Of a stretch of DNA of 64,000 nucleotides, positions 44,963 through 54,145 are shown in pieces. The DNA comes from Dasytiphilus stammeri_K. Its GTDB lineage: Bacteria; Pseudomonadota; Gammaproteobacteria; Enterobacterales; Enterobacteriaceae. Under the pieces are notes generated by a model, which saw only the letters and a list, made by a program, of their open reading frames with translations, had not been told where the DNA came from and ran no database searches. The stretch covers positions 186,001-250,000 of the forward strand of contig CP145879.1 of NCBI GenBank assembly GCA_041944835.1. Reading direction: 5' to 3'. Positions within the stretch are counted from its first letter, which is position 1; the number at the start of each line of letters is the position of its first letter. The translations under genes were made by a program, and so were the position numbers.

Positions 44963-45688
44963 ATGATAACTCTTTCTATGCGCGACATGATAAAAGCGGG
45001 AGTGCATTTTGGACATCAGACGCAATACTGGAATCCAAAAATGAAATCTTACATCTTTGGAGTACGTAATAAAATTCATATCATCGATCTTGAAAAGACA
45101 ATTTTGCTTTTCAAAGAAGCTTTAACTGAGTTACAAAAAATAGCATATCAAAAAGGAAGAATATTATTTGTTGGAACTAAACGAGCTGCTAGTGAGCCTA
45201 TTAAAAAAACTGCAGAAAATTGTAATCAATACTTTATTAATCATCGTTGGTTAGGTGGAATGTTAACTAATTGGAAAACTGTTAGACAATCTATAAAAAA
45301 ATTAAAAGATTTAGAAATACAAGCTCAAGATGGGACTTTTGAAAAATTGACTAAAAAAGAAGTACTAATACGTTCTCGAAAGTTAAAGAATCTTGAGAAC
45401 AGTATAGGAGGCATTAAAAATATGGGAGGTTTACCAGATGCTTTGTTTATAATTGATGCCAATTACGAAAGTATTGCCATTAAAGAGGCAAGGAAAATTG
45501 GAATTACTATATTTTCTATTGTTGATACTAATTCCGATCCTGATGGAATTAATTTTGTTATTCCAGGTAATGATGATGCTAGACGCGCGATTAAACTATA
45601 TTTAAACAGTGTTACTAGTGTTCTTAATCCTGAACCGGAACTAGATACAAATTCTTTGACGTGTGAAGAAGTAAATGGAGTAAAATAA
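44963..45688 (+). CDS. rpsB: 30S ribosomal protein S2
   Basis: S2 joins late to the 30S subunit near S1. The 241 residues equal E. coli S2 and include MRDMIKAGVHFGHQTQYWNPKM, FVGTKRAASEPI, RWLGGMLTNWKTVRQSI and PDALFIIDANYESIAIKEA. AAGGAATATAAAT precedes the ATG. It forms a unit with tsf two bases later. In E. coli S2 represses its own mRNA through the leader; the leader here is short and I cannot confirm the same structure. Confidence 0.98.
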   Translation: MITLSMRDMIKAGVHFGHQTQYWNPKMKSYIFGVRNKIHIIDLEKTILLFKEALTELQKIAYQKGRILFVGTKRAASEPIKKTAENCNQYFINHRWLGGMLTNWKTVRQSIKKLKDLEIQAQDGTFEKLTKKEVLIRSRKLKNLENSIGGIKNMGGLPDALFIIDANYESIAIKEARKIGITIFSIVDTNSDPDGINFVIPGNDDARRAIKLYLNSVTSVLNPEPELDTNSLTCEEVNGVK

Positions 45689-45690
45689 AT

Positions 45691-46506
45691 ATGGTAAATG
45701 TTACGATAGAGATGGTAAAAAAATTAAGAAAAAGGACCGGAGCAGGAATGATGAATTGTAAAAAGGCATTAATTGAAGCTAATGGAAATATAGATGTAGC
45801 TATTGATTATATGCGTAAAAAAGGTGATACTCAATCTGCTGCTAAAAGATTAGATTATCCTGCTTCTGAAGGCATTATAATGATAAAGATTGATGAAAAT
45901 TGTGCTGCAATGATTGAGATTAACTGTGAAACGGATTTTGTTAGTCAAAATGCAACATTTAAAAATTTTGCTGATCGTATTATTAGCAGTGCGGTTTATG
46001 ACCGTATTAAAGATATAGAAATTATCCGATCTAAATTTAAAGAGGAACAATTAGCATTAATGAATGCTGTAGGTGAAAATATTTATATTCGTCGAATTTC
46101 AGTAATAGAAGTAGAAGATAAAAATGAAATTAGTTATTACTTACATAGAAGTCGTATTGGAGTTATCGTAACGACTACTTGTCAAAGTAGGAATAAGGAA
46201 TTGGGTAAACATATTGCAATGCATATTGCCGCTAGTAAACCGGAATATATTAAAACCGAGTTAATTCCTATAAATATTGTTGAACGTGAACGTGAAATTC
46301 AAAAAGCTATTGCAATAAAATCCGGAAAATCACCAAATATTTTGGAAAAAATCATCGATGGACGTATAAAAAAATATTTTGATGAATTGACATTAGTTTG
46401 TCAAAAATTTATTTTTGAACCTACTAAAACAGTAGCACAAGTATTAAAAGAAAATAATACCCAAGTGATAACCTTTACTCGTTTTTCACTCGGTGAAAGC
46501 GAATAA
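45691..46506 (+). CDS. tsf: elongation factor Ts
   Basis: EF-Ts is the nucleotide exchange factor for EF-Tu. The 271 residues (E. coli 283) open with VTIEMVKKLRKRTGAGMMNCKKAL, contain the EF-Tu contact motif NCETDFVSQN, the HIAMHIAASKPEY segment and the C-terminal FEPTKTVAQVLKE. It begins two bases after the rpsB stop, so the two are coupled. A slightly shortened core accounts for the length. Confidence 0.97.
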   Translation: MVNVTIEMVKKLRKRTGAGMMNCKKALIEANGNIDVAIDYMRKKGDTQSAAKRLDYPASEGIIMIKIDENCAAMIEINCETDFVSQNATFKNFADRIISSAVYDRIKDIEIIRSKFKEEQLALMNAVGENIYIRRISVIEVEDKNEISYYLHRSRIGVIVTTTCQSRNKELGKHIAMHIAASKPEYIKTELIPINIVEREREIQKAIAIKSGKSPNILEKIIDGRIKKYFDELTLVCQKFIFEPTKTVAQVLKENNTQVITFTRFSLGESE

Positions 46507-46552
46507 AAAATATTAACATATTTTTCTCAAAAATTGATAATAAGATTATATC

Positions 46553-47278
46553 TTGAATAATTTAGCAATAAAAAAGTATCAGCGTATTTTATTAAAAATA
46601 AGTGGAGAATCTCTGCAAGGTATGAAAAAGTTTGGAATTGATCCCAATTTTATTAATCATATTGTTAAAGAGATTAAAGATATAATAAATTTATCAGTGC
46701 AAATAGCTGTGGTTATTGGTGGGGGAAATATTTTTCGTGGATCTGATTTAATTAAAGTAGGTATAAATAAAGTTATTGCTGATCAGATAGGTATGTTATC
46801 AACTATTATAAATGGTCTAGCTATACAAGATGCACTTCATCGATCGTATGTAAAAACTCATTTGATGTCAGCTATAGCACTGGATGGAATCTGTGATATT
46901 TATAATTGGGCCAAAGCTATTTCTTTACTAAACAATCAGTATGTAGTAATTTTTTCCGCTGGAATTGGAAATCCTTTTTTTACAACTGATTCTGCAGCTT
47001 GTTTACGCGGTATAGAAATAAACGCAGATATCGTACTCAAAGCAACCCAAGTAGATGGAATCTTTTCTAGTGATCCTTTGATCAATCCAAGTGCAACACT
47101 TTATAAAAAATTAACTTATAAAGAAGTTTTAGATAAAAAACTAAAAGTAATGGATTATACAGCTTTTACATTAGCAAGAGATCATCTCATACCTATTCAA
47201 GTTTTTAATGTTACTAAACCTGGGGCCTTACGTAGGATAATTTTTGGACATATTGAAGGTACATTAATTACATGTTAA
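46553..47278 (+). CDS. pyrH: UMP kinase
   Basis: It phosphorylates UMP to UDP with ATP. The 241 residues equal E. coli PyrH: YQRILLKISGESLQG, VVIGGGNIFRG, FFTTDSAACLRGIEI, LKATQVDGIFSSDP and FTLARDHLIPIQVFN. Translation appears to start at TTG (46553), which aligns exactly with the E. coli N-terminus; the next in-frame ATG is 23 codons later and would remove the phosphate-binding start. No strong Shine-Dalgarno sequence is visible. Confidence 0.95.
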   Translation: MNNLAIKKYQRILLKISGESLQGMKKFGIDPNFINHIVKEIKDIINLSVQIAVVIGGGNIFRGSDLIKVGINKVIADQIGMLSTIINGLAIQDALHRSYVKTHLMSAIALDGICDIYNWAKAISLLNNQYVVIFSAGIGNPFFTTDSAACLRGIEINADIVLKATQVDGIFSSDPLINPSATLYKKLTYKEVLDKKLKVMDYTAFTLARDHLIPIQVFNVTKPGALRRIIFGHIEGTLITC

Positions 47279-47317
47279 ATATAATTCATAATTGATAATA
47301 AAAAAAGTAGGATCAAA

Positions 47318-47863
47318 ATGATTAATACTATTAAAAATGATATTGTTATGCGTATGGAACAATGTATCGACATCTTTTTTGATCATATCAAAAAAATTAA
47401 CACAGGACGAGTAACTCCTAATTTAATTAATTCAATTACAGTAGAATATTATGGAATGGCCACTCCATTACGTCAATTAGTTAATATTGTAACTGAAGAC
47501 TCACGAACACTAACTTTAACTGTTTTTGATAGTAAATTAATTCCGGCTATTGAAAAAGCTATTTTTTCATCTGAGCTGGGAGTTACACCAAATACTATAG
47601 GAACAAGAATTAGATTGATGTTTCCTATATTAAGCGAAGAACGTCGGATTGAATTGAGTAAATTAGTAAAAAAAGAAGCGGAATATGGAAAGATATGTGT
47701 ACGAAATATACGACGTGATTTAAAGATACAGCTTAAAACAAAAAATCTTAGTGAAGATGAACAGCATAGAAGAGAAGAAGAACTTCAAAAAGTTACCAAT
47801 GATTACATAAAAAAAATAGATATTATTCAAAATAAAAAAATAAAAGAGATTTTTGACTTCTAG
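47318..47863 (+). CDS. frr: ribosome recycling factor
   Basis: RRF splits post-termination ribosomes with EF-G. The 181 residues (E. coli 185) include INTGRVTPNLINSITVEYYG, TPLRQL, TLTVFDSKLIPAIEKAI, the hinge and NIRRDLK with the key arginine. AGGATC precedes the ATG. A TCTAGAA/TTCTAGA hairpin overlaps its stop codon (47859-47875). Confidence 0.97.
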   Translation: MINTIKNDIVMRMEQCIDIFFDHIKKINTGRVTPNLINSITVEYYGMATPLRQLVNIVTEDSRTLTLTVFDSKLIPAIEKAIFSSELGVTPNTIGTRIRLMFPILSEERRIELSKLVKKEAEYGKICVRNIRRDLKIQLKTKNLSEDEQHRREEELQKVTNDYIKKIDIIQNKKIKEIFDF

Positions 47864-47896
47864 AAAAATTCTAGACTAAAATGTAATGTAAAAACC

Positions 47897-49093
47897 ATGA
47901 AAAGATTAACAATACTTGGTTCTACAGGATCTATAGGTACAAATACATTAAAAATAGTATCTGAACATCCACATCTTTTTAAAGTTAAAGCACTAGTGGC
48001 AGGTTGTAATGTTGATATAATGGCTAAACAATGTAGGTTATTCAAACCCGATTGGGCGGCTCTATTTGATAAAAAAGCTGCAAAGTTGTTACAAAATACT
48101 TTACAAGATATGAAACTTTCTACCCAAGTACTTGCAGGGGAAGAAGCAGCATGTGAATTAGCTAGTTTGGATGAAGTAGATCAAGTAATGTCTGCATTAG
48201 TAGGTGCAGTTGGTTTACGACCTACAATGGCTGCGATAAAAGCAGGGAAGCAAGTATTATTGGCAAATAAAGAATCTTTAGTAACATCTGGTCGTTTTTT
48301 TATGGAAGCTATATGTGCTGCCAAAGTAAAATTATTGCCAGTAGATAGTGAACATAATGCAATTTTTCAGAGTTTACCTCTAACAATTCAAACACAATTA
48401 GGTAATGTATGTTTAATAAAAAATGGAATTAAAAGCCTTATACTAACCGGTTCGGGAGGGCCTTTTCTAAATTTATCTCTTTCAGAATTTAATAAAATTA
48501 CTCCAGAACAAGCTTGTTTACATCCTAATTGGAAAATGGGTAAAAAAATTTCGGTTGATTCAGCGACCATGATGAATAAAGGATTAGAGTATATTGAAGC
48601 TCATTGGTTATTTAATGCTTCTAATGAGCAATTAGAAGTTATAATTCATCCTCAATCAATAATTCATTCTATGGTACGCTATATGGATGGTAGCTTATTA
48701 GCTCAACTGGGATGCCCAGATATGAAAATACCAATAGCATATGCTATGGCATGGCCAAATCGTATACCAAATACGGTGATGCAATTAGATTTAACAAAAT
48801 CTCACCACTTAACTTTTTTCCAACCGGATTTTAATCGTTATCCATGTTTAAAATTAGCAATAGAAGCATGCAAAAAAGGACAACTGGCTTCAATTATATT
48901 AAATGCAGCAAATGAAATTGCTGTTAACGCATTTCTTACTAAACAGATACCATTTACTGCAATTGCAGCTATAAATAGCTGTGCTTTACAAAAAATTTCT
49001 TGTCAAGAACCTAAAAATATAGACGAAGTCATTCAAGTGGATAGATTAGTACGTATTAAAATAACTGAACTATTGCCATCTTATTATGCATAA
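47897..49093 (+). CDS. dxr: 1-deoxy-D-xylulose 5-phosphate reductoisomerase
   Basis: It makes MEP, the committed step of non-mevalonate isoprenoid synthesis, using NADPH. The 398 residues equal E. coli Dxr and show GSTGSIGTNTL, ANKESLVTSG, the metal site VDSEHNAIFQ, TGSGGPF and SVDSATMMNKGLEYIEAHWLF. The next gene, uppS, uses the isoprenoid product. ErpA, encoded at 8709-9035, matures the last MEP-pathway enzymes in E. coli. Confidence 0.97.
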   Translation: MKRLTILGSTGSIGTNTLKIVSEHPHLFKVKALVAGCNVDIMAKQCRLFKPDWAALFDKKAAKLLQNTLQDMKLSTQVLAGEEAACELASLDEVDQVMSALVGAVGLRPTMAAIKAGKQVLLANKESLVTSGRFFMEAICAAKVKLLPVDSEHNAIFQSLPLTIQTQLGNVCLIKNGIKSLILTGSGGPFLNLSLSEFNKITPEQACLHPNWKMGKKISVDSATMMNKGLEYIEAHWLFNASNEQLEVIIHPQSIIHSMVRYMDGSLLAQLGCPDMKIPIAYAMAWPNRIPNTVMQLDLTKSHHLTFFQPDFNRYPCLKLAIEACKKGQLASIILNAANEIAVNAFLTKQIPFTAIAAINSCALQKISCQEPKNIDEVIQVDRLVRIKITELLPSYYA

Positions 49094-49185
49094 GTAATTC
49101 ATAAGATAAGATCTAATAATTAATATTATTTAGTTTTACTACTATAATTTAATCACTACATTCTATCATTAGATCTAAAATTGTT

Positions 49186-49923
49186 ATGTATTATTATAAT
49201 TTGATAAAAAAAAATAACGAACTTAGTATTCGTCATATAGCTATTATTATGGATGGTAATGGACGGTGGGCAAATCGTCAAGGAAAACTACGTATTTTTG
49301 GACATAAAGCAGGAGTCCAATCTTTAAAAAAGGTAGTGAAATTTGCGGTTTCTCATCAATTAGAAGCACTTACTCTTTATGCTTTTAGTAGCGAAAATTG
49401 GAATCGACCAAAATCCGAAGTAATAGCATTAATGGATTTATTTGAATGGGCACTAAATGCTAATTTAAGCCAATTAAATAAATATAATATAAAATTACAC
49501 ATTATTGGTAATATAAGTGGTTTTAATATAAAATTACAACAATGTATTCGTTATGCACAATCTGTTACCCGCAACAATACAGGATTAGTACTTACTATTG
49601 CTGCCAATTATGGTGGTCGATGGGATATTATTAATGCAATTAAGCAGATCATCAATTTAGTAAAAAAAAAATTAATAGATCCTAATTTAATAGAAATAAA
49701 TGAAGATTTTATATCAAAATATTTGTGTCTTAATAATTTAGCTCCTGTTGATTTTCTCATAAGAACCGGAGGGGAATATCGACTGAGTAATTTTTTACTT
49801 TGGCAGATAGCTTATACTGAATTATATTTTACTGATGTACTTTGGCCGGATTTTAATGAACAGATTTTTAAACAAGCAATAACACTTTTTAACAAACGAG
49901 AACGTAGATTTGGTAGTATATAA
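49186..49923 (+). CDS. uppS: undecaprenyl diphosphate synthase
   Basis: A cis-prenyltransferase forming the C55 carrier for peptidoglycan. The 245 residues (E. coli 253) carry the catalytic Asp23 in IAIIMDGNGRWANRQGK, FGHKAGVQSL, TLYAFSSENWNRP, ANYGGRWDI and IRTGGEYRLSNFLLWQIAYTELYF. The short acidic C-terminal tail of E. coli is missing after ERRFGSI. In E. coli cdsA follows immediately; here a 295-base gap leads to rseP. Confidence 0.97.
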   Translation: MYYYNLIKKNNELSIRHIAIIMDGNGRWANRQGKLRIFGHKAGVQSLKKVVKFAVSHQLEALTLYAFSSENWNRPKSEVIALMDLFEWALNANLSQLNKYNIKLHIIGNISGFNIKLQQCIRYAQSVTRNNTGLVLTIAANYGGRWDIINAIKQIINLVKKKLIDPNLIEINEDFISKYLCLNNLAPVDFLIRTGGEYRLSNFLLWQIAYTELYFTDVLWPDFNEQIFKQAITLFNKRERRFGSI

Positions 49924-50180
49924 TTCGTAGGGATCCGTTACTTTAACGATACAGTTTTTTAAAAAATTTTTCAGATTTTTTGGGTTATCTTTGAATTGTG
50001 GTTTAGTAAAACTTCAGTTAACCTTATTTAATAAAATTATAATCCTATCTTTCATACTATTGCATCAGTATGAATAACATTCATAGATTGGTTTTTGGTG
50101 ATTTAGGTTTAAATATGAAGTTAGACTGAAAAAGTCTAAAAAGATTTTTTCCGAAGATAAAACCAATCTTTTTTAAAGAT
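49924..50180 (+). pseudogene. cdsA: possible relic of cdsA (phosphatidate cytidylyltransferase)
   Basis: The gap occupies the exact slot of cdsA. In the frame containing 50097, with stops, I read FLGYL*IVV near 49977-50003 and SMNNIHRLVFGDLGLNMK near 50070-50117. These recall CdsA IFGVLTIV and SIVAALASVLGDLTESM in the right order and orientation. The identities are few, the intervening region is shortened, and AT-rich DNA gives chance matches, so this is tentative. Confidence 0.3.
50085..50174 (+). terminator. terminator-like fold upstream of rseP
   Basis: AGATTGGTTTT at 50085-50095 and AAAACCAATCT at 50159-50169 are perfect 11-base complements. They enclose a hairpin TTAGAC/GTCTAA (50121-50139, 7-base loop) and are followed directly by TTTTT. 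The arrangement resembles a terminator or attenuator in a leader, 45 bases before the rseP ATG. It overlaps the possible cdsA relic. Confidence 0.45.
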
Positions 50181-50218
50181 ATTTTTTATTAGGACATTAA
50201 TTGTCATTAGAGAACATT

Positions 50219-51592
50219 ATGTTAGATATATTCCAAACTATAATAGTATCTATTATATCCCTGAGTATTTTAATCATAGTTCATGAGTACGGACATTTTA
50301 TTGTGGCTAGAAGTTGTGGAGTATTTATTGAATCTTTTTCAATTGGATTTGGTAAAACTTTGATGTCCTGGTATGACAGTTATGGAACCCATTATATGAT
50401 ATGTATATTTCCATTGGGTGGATATGTTAAAATGCTAAATACAACCAGTGATAGTAACATTAAAACTAATCTACAATCACTAAAAAGTTTTAATGATCAA
50501 AGTTTACTACATCGAGCAGCTATTATAAGTGCAGGTCCTATGGCTAATTTTATTTTAGCTATAATTTGTTACTGGGTAATTTTTATTTACGGTATAACTA
50601 ATATCAAACCCATTATCTATGAAGTAAGAAAAGGATCAATAGCATTTCAATCTGGAATTAAAAAAAATATGGAATTAAAATCTATTGCTGATGTAAACAC
50701 TTATAACTGGAACGATGTACGTATGGCATTACTCACACAAATAGGTAATAGAAACATTCCTGTTACTCTAGTACCTTTTAATCAACTATCTAATCAAAAA
50801 ATTGTAAAATCAATTGATTTACATCATTGGCATCTTGATCCTTATATACAACAAGATCCTATAATGGTATTTGGGATACATCCTTATCCATTACCCAATG
50901 AATTTATTTTAGAGAGAATCTCTTCAGATTCGATTGCTAGTAAAATCGGTTTACATTCGGGAGATAAAATTTTAAAAGTAAATGGTCAGCCCTTGAAAAA
51001 TTGGTCCGATCTAATGATCTCATTATGTAATAATTTTAATCACACTATTCAATTAATGATAAAACGAAAATCAAAAATATTATCCGTTTATTTCACTCCT
51101 AATGGGAAAAAAGAAAAATGTTTTTTTGGTGGTATTATCCATCATATATCGCTAGATAATAAATTTAAAAACCAGCAAAAGTATAATCCTATTACTGCTT
51201 TTTTAATGGCTGAAAGAAAAACTTGGCAATTATCTAAATTAACCTTTCGTATTTTGAAAAAAATTATCATGGGAAAATTATCACTTAATATTCTTAGTGG
51301 TCCAATTTCGATTGCACAAGGTGCAATAATCTCGGTAAAACAGGGGTTTTTACCATATCTAATGTTTTTAGCTTTAATTAGTATTAATCTAGGTATTATG
51401 AATTTGTTACCTTTACCTATTTTAGATGGTGGGCATCTTTTATTTATTTTATTTGAAATAGTTAAAGGAGACTCAATTTCGGTAAAATTTAAAGAAATTA
51501 GTTTCAATATTAGTATAATTTTACTGATATTACTTATGATTATTACCATTTTCAATGATTTTTCACGGATTTTAGTTAGTCTTATTTACTAA
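50219..51592 (+). CDS. rseP: site-2 intramembrane zinc protease RseP
   Basis: RseP cleaves membrane-embedded substrates, in E. coli the anti-sigma factor RseA and leftover signal peptides. The 457 residues (E. coli 450) have HEYGH with His22 and His26, FSIGFGKTLMSW, IFPLGGYVKM, two PDZ regions, and LDGGHLLF near the C-terminal membrane helices. The ATG at 50219 puts the zinc site at the same position as E. coli; a TTG six codons earlier has a better Shine-Dalgarno match (AGGA) and is an alternative. Confidence 0.95.
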   Translation: MLDIFQTIIVSIISLSILIIVHEYGHFIVARSCGVFIESFSIGFGKTLMSWYDSYGTHYMICIFPLGGYVKMLNTTSDSNIKTNLQSLKSFNDQSLLHRAAIISAGPMANFILAIICYWVIFIYGITNIKPIIYEVRKGSIAFQSGIKKNMELKSIADVNTYNWNDVRMALLTQIGNRNIPVTLVPFNQLSNQKIVKSIDLHHWHLDPYIQQDPIMVFGIHPYPLPNEFILERISSDSIASKIGLHSGDKILKVNGQPLKNWSDLMISLCNNFNHTIQLMIKRKSKILSVYFTPNGKKEKCFFGGIIHHISLDNKFKNQQKYNPITAFLMAERKTWQLSKLTFRILKKIIMGKLSLNILSGPISIAQGAIISVKQGFLPYLMFLALISINLGIMNLLPLPILDGGHLLFILFEIVKGDSISVKFKEISFNISIILLILLMIITIFNDFSRILVSLIY

Positions 51593-51618
51593 ATAAATGA
51601 GATAAAAAATCTAGTCAA

Positions 51619-54090
51619 GTGATAAAATATCAAATTCCCTTTAAAAAAATATTAATAATATTGCTGTTATTTTATACTCCAATTTACGCGGAACATAAAT
51701 TTTATGTACAAAATATTTGTATTCATGGATTACACCGAATTTCAATAATTACCGCATTAATAAATTTTCCTATTCGTGTTGGAGATAATATTTATATAGA
51801 AGATATTAATAATAGTATTCGAGCTTTGTTTAGTACTAATAATTTTGATAATGTACAAATATTACGTGATGCCAATACTTTAATTGTTCAATTAAAAGAA
51901 CGTCCTATTATTTCATTTATGAAAGTTTTAGATAATCATATTATTAATAAAAACACTCTTCTGAGATTTTTCTCCGAGTTAGATATTTATCCTGGTCAGA
52001 TATTTAATCGAACCAAATTATATTTAATTGAACAAAAAATCCAAAGTTACTATTACTCCATTGGATACTATAATGTAAGTGTAAAAATGAGAATAATTTC
52101 ACTACCCAACCATATGGTTGGGATAATAATATCTTTTAAAGAAGGAAAACCAGCCCAAATTGAAAAAATTCGTATTTTAGGTCATAAAGCATTTTCTTAT
52201 AGAGAATTATCTCATAATTTCATGCTACGTGATAAATTACAATTATCCTTGTATGATAGAGTTATTAATAATAACAGACACCAATATCAAAAAAAAATTT
52301 TATATCAAGATTTAGAAAAATTGAGAGAGTTCTATTTCTCTCATGGTTATGCAAATTTTAAAATTTTTTATGCTGAAGTTAATTTAACACCAAATAAAGA
52401 AAAAATTTTTATTACTATAAATATTCGTGAAGGTCTACGTTATAAAATTAAAAAAGTAATTTTTAAAGGGAATTTTTTCATTAATAAAAAAGAAAAAAGA
52501 AAATTATTCTTTCTTAAAAATGAAGAATGGTATAACCTAAAGAAAGTACAAATTTTAGAAAAATGCCTTCGAAATCTTCTGCAAACTTATGGATATATTT
52601 GGCCATCTATATATATTAACGAGATAATTAATAAGGATAATACAATTAATATTATTGTTAATATTAATACGGGACAACGTTATTATGTTCATAGAATTTA
52701 TTTTAGGGGCAATCATATCACACAAGATCCAGTATTACGACGTGAAATAGCTCAAAGAGAAGGAAAATGGTTTAATGAAGATTTAGTCGAAAAAGGTAAA
52801 AATAGACTATATAAAACCGGTTTTTTTAAAACAGTAAGTATAAATGTTCAGCGTGTACCAACTATATTGAATAGTGTTGATATCATCTACCAATTAAAAG
52901 AACAAGAATATAAAGGAAATATAAATCTTGGACTAGGATGGGATGGTGCAAAGCATTTAAGTTACCATATTAAAATATTACACTCTAATTGGCTAGGTAC
53001 TGCTGATACAATGGCTTTCGGAATAAAAAAAAGTAATGATAGTAGTCAAAGTCATTTGACGATAATAAATCCGCATTTTTCTATTAAAGGTTTTAGGATT
53101 AGTAAAGATATTTTTTTAAAAAATTTATATAATTATGAGATTTCAAAATATCAACATAAAAGTTATGGATTTAATGATGATATAGCAATTCCAATCAGTC
53201 AATATAATTTTATTAATATAGGTATAGGTTATGCTAATAATGATATTTCAAATATACAACCCCAGATTAATGTATGGAATTATCTACGTTATCAGGGAAT
53301 AAGTCCCGATTTACTTTCAAAAATAAAATATACCGAAAGTAATTTTAATTTAAAAACTGGTTGGACTTACAACAGTCTTAATCAAAAATTATTTCCTACT
53401 TATGGAATTAAGAACAAAATATTAAGCACAATATATTTCCCATTTCCAATATCTTTTTGGAAGATTAATAATAAGATTTACTATCTCATTACATTAGATT
53501 CTATGGGATATATCACCATACCAATTATTAATCATAATAAATGGGCTATTTTAGGCCATGGACATATTGGATATACGAGTACTTTTATTAAAAAATCTAG
53601 TCCTTTTTTTGAAAGTTTTTTTGGAGGAGGTATTAATTATTTACGTGGTTTCAGTATTAATAGTATAGGTACAAGAGCTATTTATTACAATTCAATCAGG
53701 TATTTTTGTAAAAAAAAAACTCAACCTATTTGTCTTTCTCAAGATGGAATCGGAGGAAATCTTATCACTGTCGCCAGTATCGAACTTCTTGCTCCTATAA
53801 TTAATCCAATTATTCATCATAGTTCTTTAGGAACTATGAGAGCATCAATATTTTTTGATATGGGTACAGTTATCTTGGTTAAGAGTGATTGGAAAAATCC
53901 CTTTACAAAAAAAAATAATGAGATGACCAATAATTATATAAATTCAAATAATATTCGTATTTCTACGGGAATAAATTTACAATGGATCTCACCATTTGGA
54001 CCAGTAATAGCAGTATATTCTAAACCTATAAAAAAAGATCATGCAGATAAAGTTGATTCATTCCAATTTAGTTTTGGAACTAATTGGTAA
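51619..54090 (+). CDS. bamA: outer membrane protein assembly factor BamA
   Basis: BamA is the central barrel of the BAM complex. The 823 residues (E. coli 810) show a signal peptide (cleavage near IYA-EHK), five POTRA domains over about residues 25-430, and a beta barrel with the loop-6 motif YLRGF, ending in FSFGTNW with the terminal aromatic residue of outer-membrane proteins. Translation starts at GTG; no Shine-Dalgarno sequence is obvious. A 10-A run lies at 53710-53719. It follows rseP by 26 bases and precedes skp, as in E. coli. Confidence 0.97.
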   Translation: MIKYQIPFKKILIILLLFYTPIYAEHKFYVQNICIHGLHRISIITALINFPIRVGDNIYIEDINNSIRALFSTNNFDNVQILRDANTLIVQLKERPIISFMKVLDNHIINKNTLLRFFSELDIYPGQIFNRTKLYLIEQKIQSYYYSIGYYNVSVKMRIISLPNHMVGIIISFKEGKPAQIEKIRILGHKAFSYRELSHNFMLRDKLQLSLYDRVINNNRHQYQKKILYQDLEKLREFYFSHGYANFKIFYAEVNLTPNKEKIFITINIREGLRYKIKKVIFKGNFFINKKEKRKLFFLKNEEWYNLKKVQILEKCLRNLLQTYGYIWPSIYINEIINKDNTINIIVNINTGQRYYVHRIYFRGNHITQDPVLRREIAQREGKWFNEDLVEKGKNRLYKTGFFKTVSINVQRVPTILNSVDIIYQLKEQEYKGNINLGLGWDGAKHLSYHIKILHSNWLGTADTMAFGIKKSNDSSQSHLTIINPHFSIKGFRISKDIFLKNLYNYEISKYQHKSYGFNDDIAIPISQYNFINIGIGYANNDISNIQPQINVWNYLRYQGISPDLLSKIKYTESNFNLKTGWTYNSLNQKLFPTYGIKNKILSTIYFPFPISFWKINNKIYYLITLDSMGYITIPIINHNKWAILGHGHIGYTSTFIKKSSPFFESFFGGGINYLRGFSINSIGTRAIYYNSIRYFCKKKTQPICLSQDGIGGNLITVASIELLAPIINPIIHHSSLGTMRASIFFDMGTVILVKSDWKNPFTKKNNEMTNNYINSNNIRISTGINLQWISPFGPVIAVYSKPIKKDHADKVDSFQFSFGTNW

Positions 54091-54145
54091 CCAAGTGGTA
54101 AGAACACTTGATTGTTAATCAAATCAATTATTAAGGAGTTTTAGA

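Noticed and set aside
1933..44965. Identical AAGGAATATAAATATG at the starts of lpd and rpsB
   Set aside because: It is a good Shine-Dalgarno sequence followed by an AT spacer; in this base composition a shared 16-mer around a start codon needs no special explanation.
54091..54122. Two overlapping small hairpins (CAAGTG/CACTTG and TTGATT/AATCAA) between bamA and skp
   Set aside because: They could form mutually exclusive folds like an attenuator, but at 6 bp each in AT-rich DNA they are not beyond chance.
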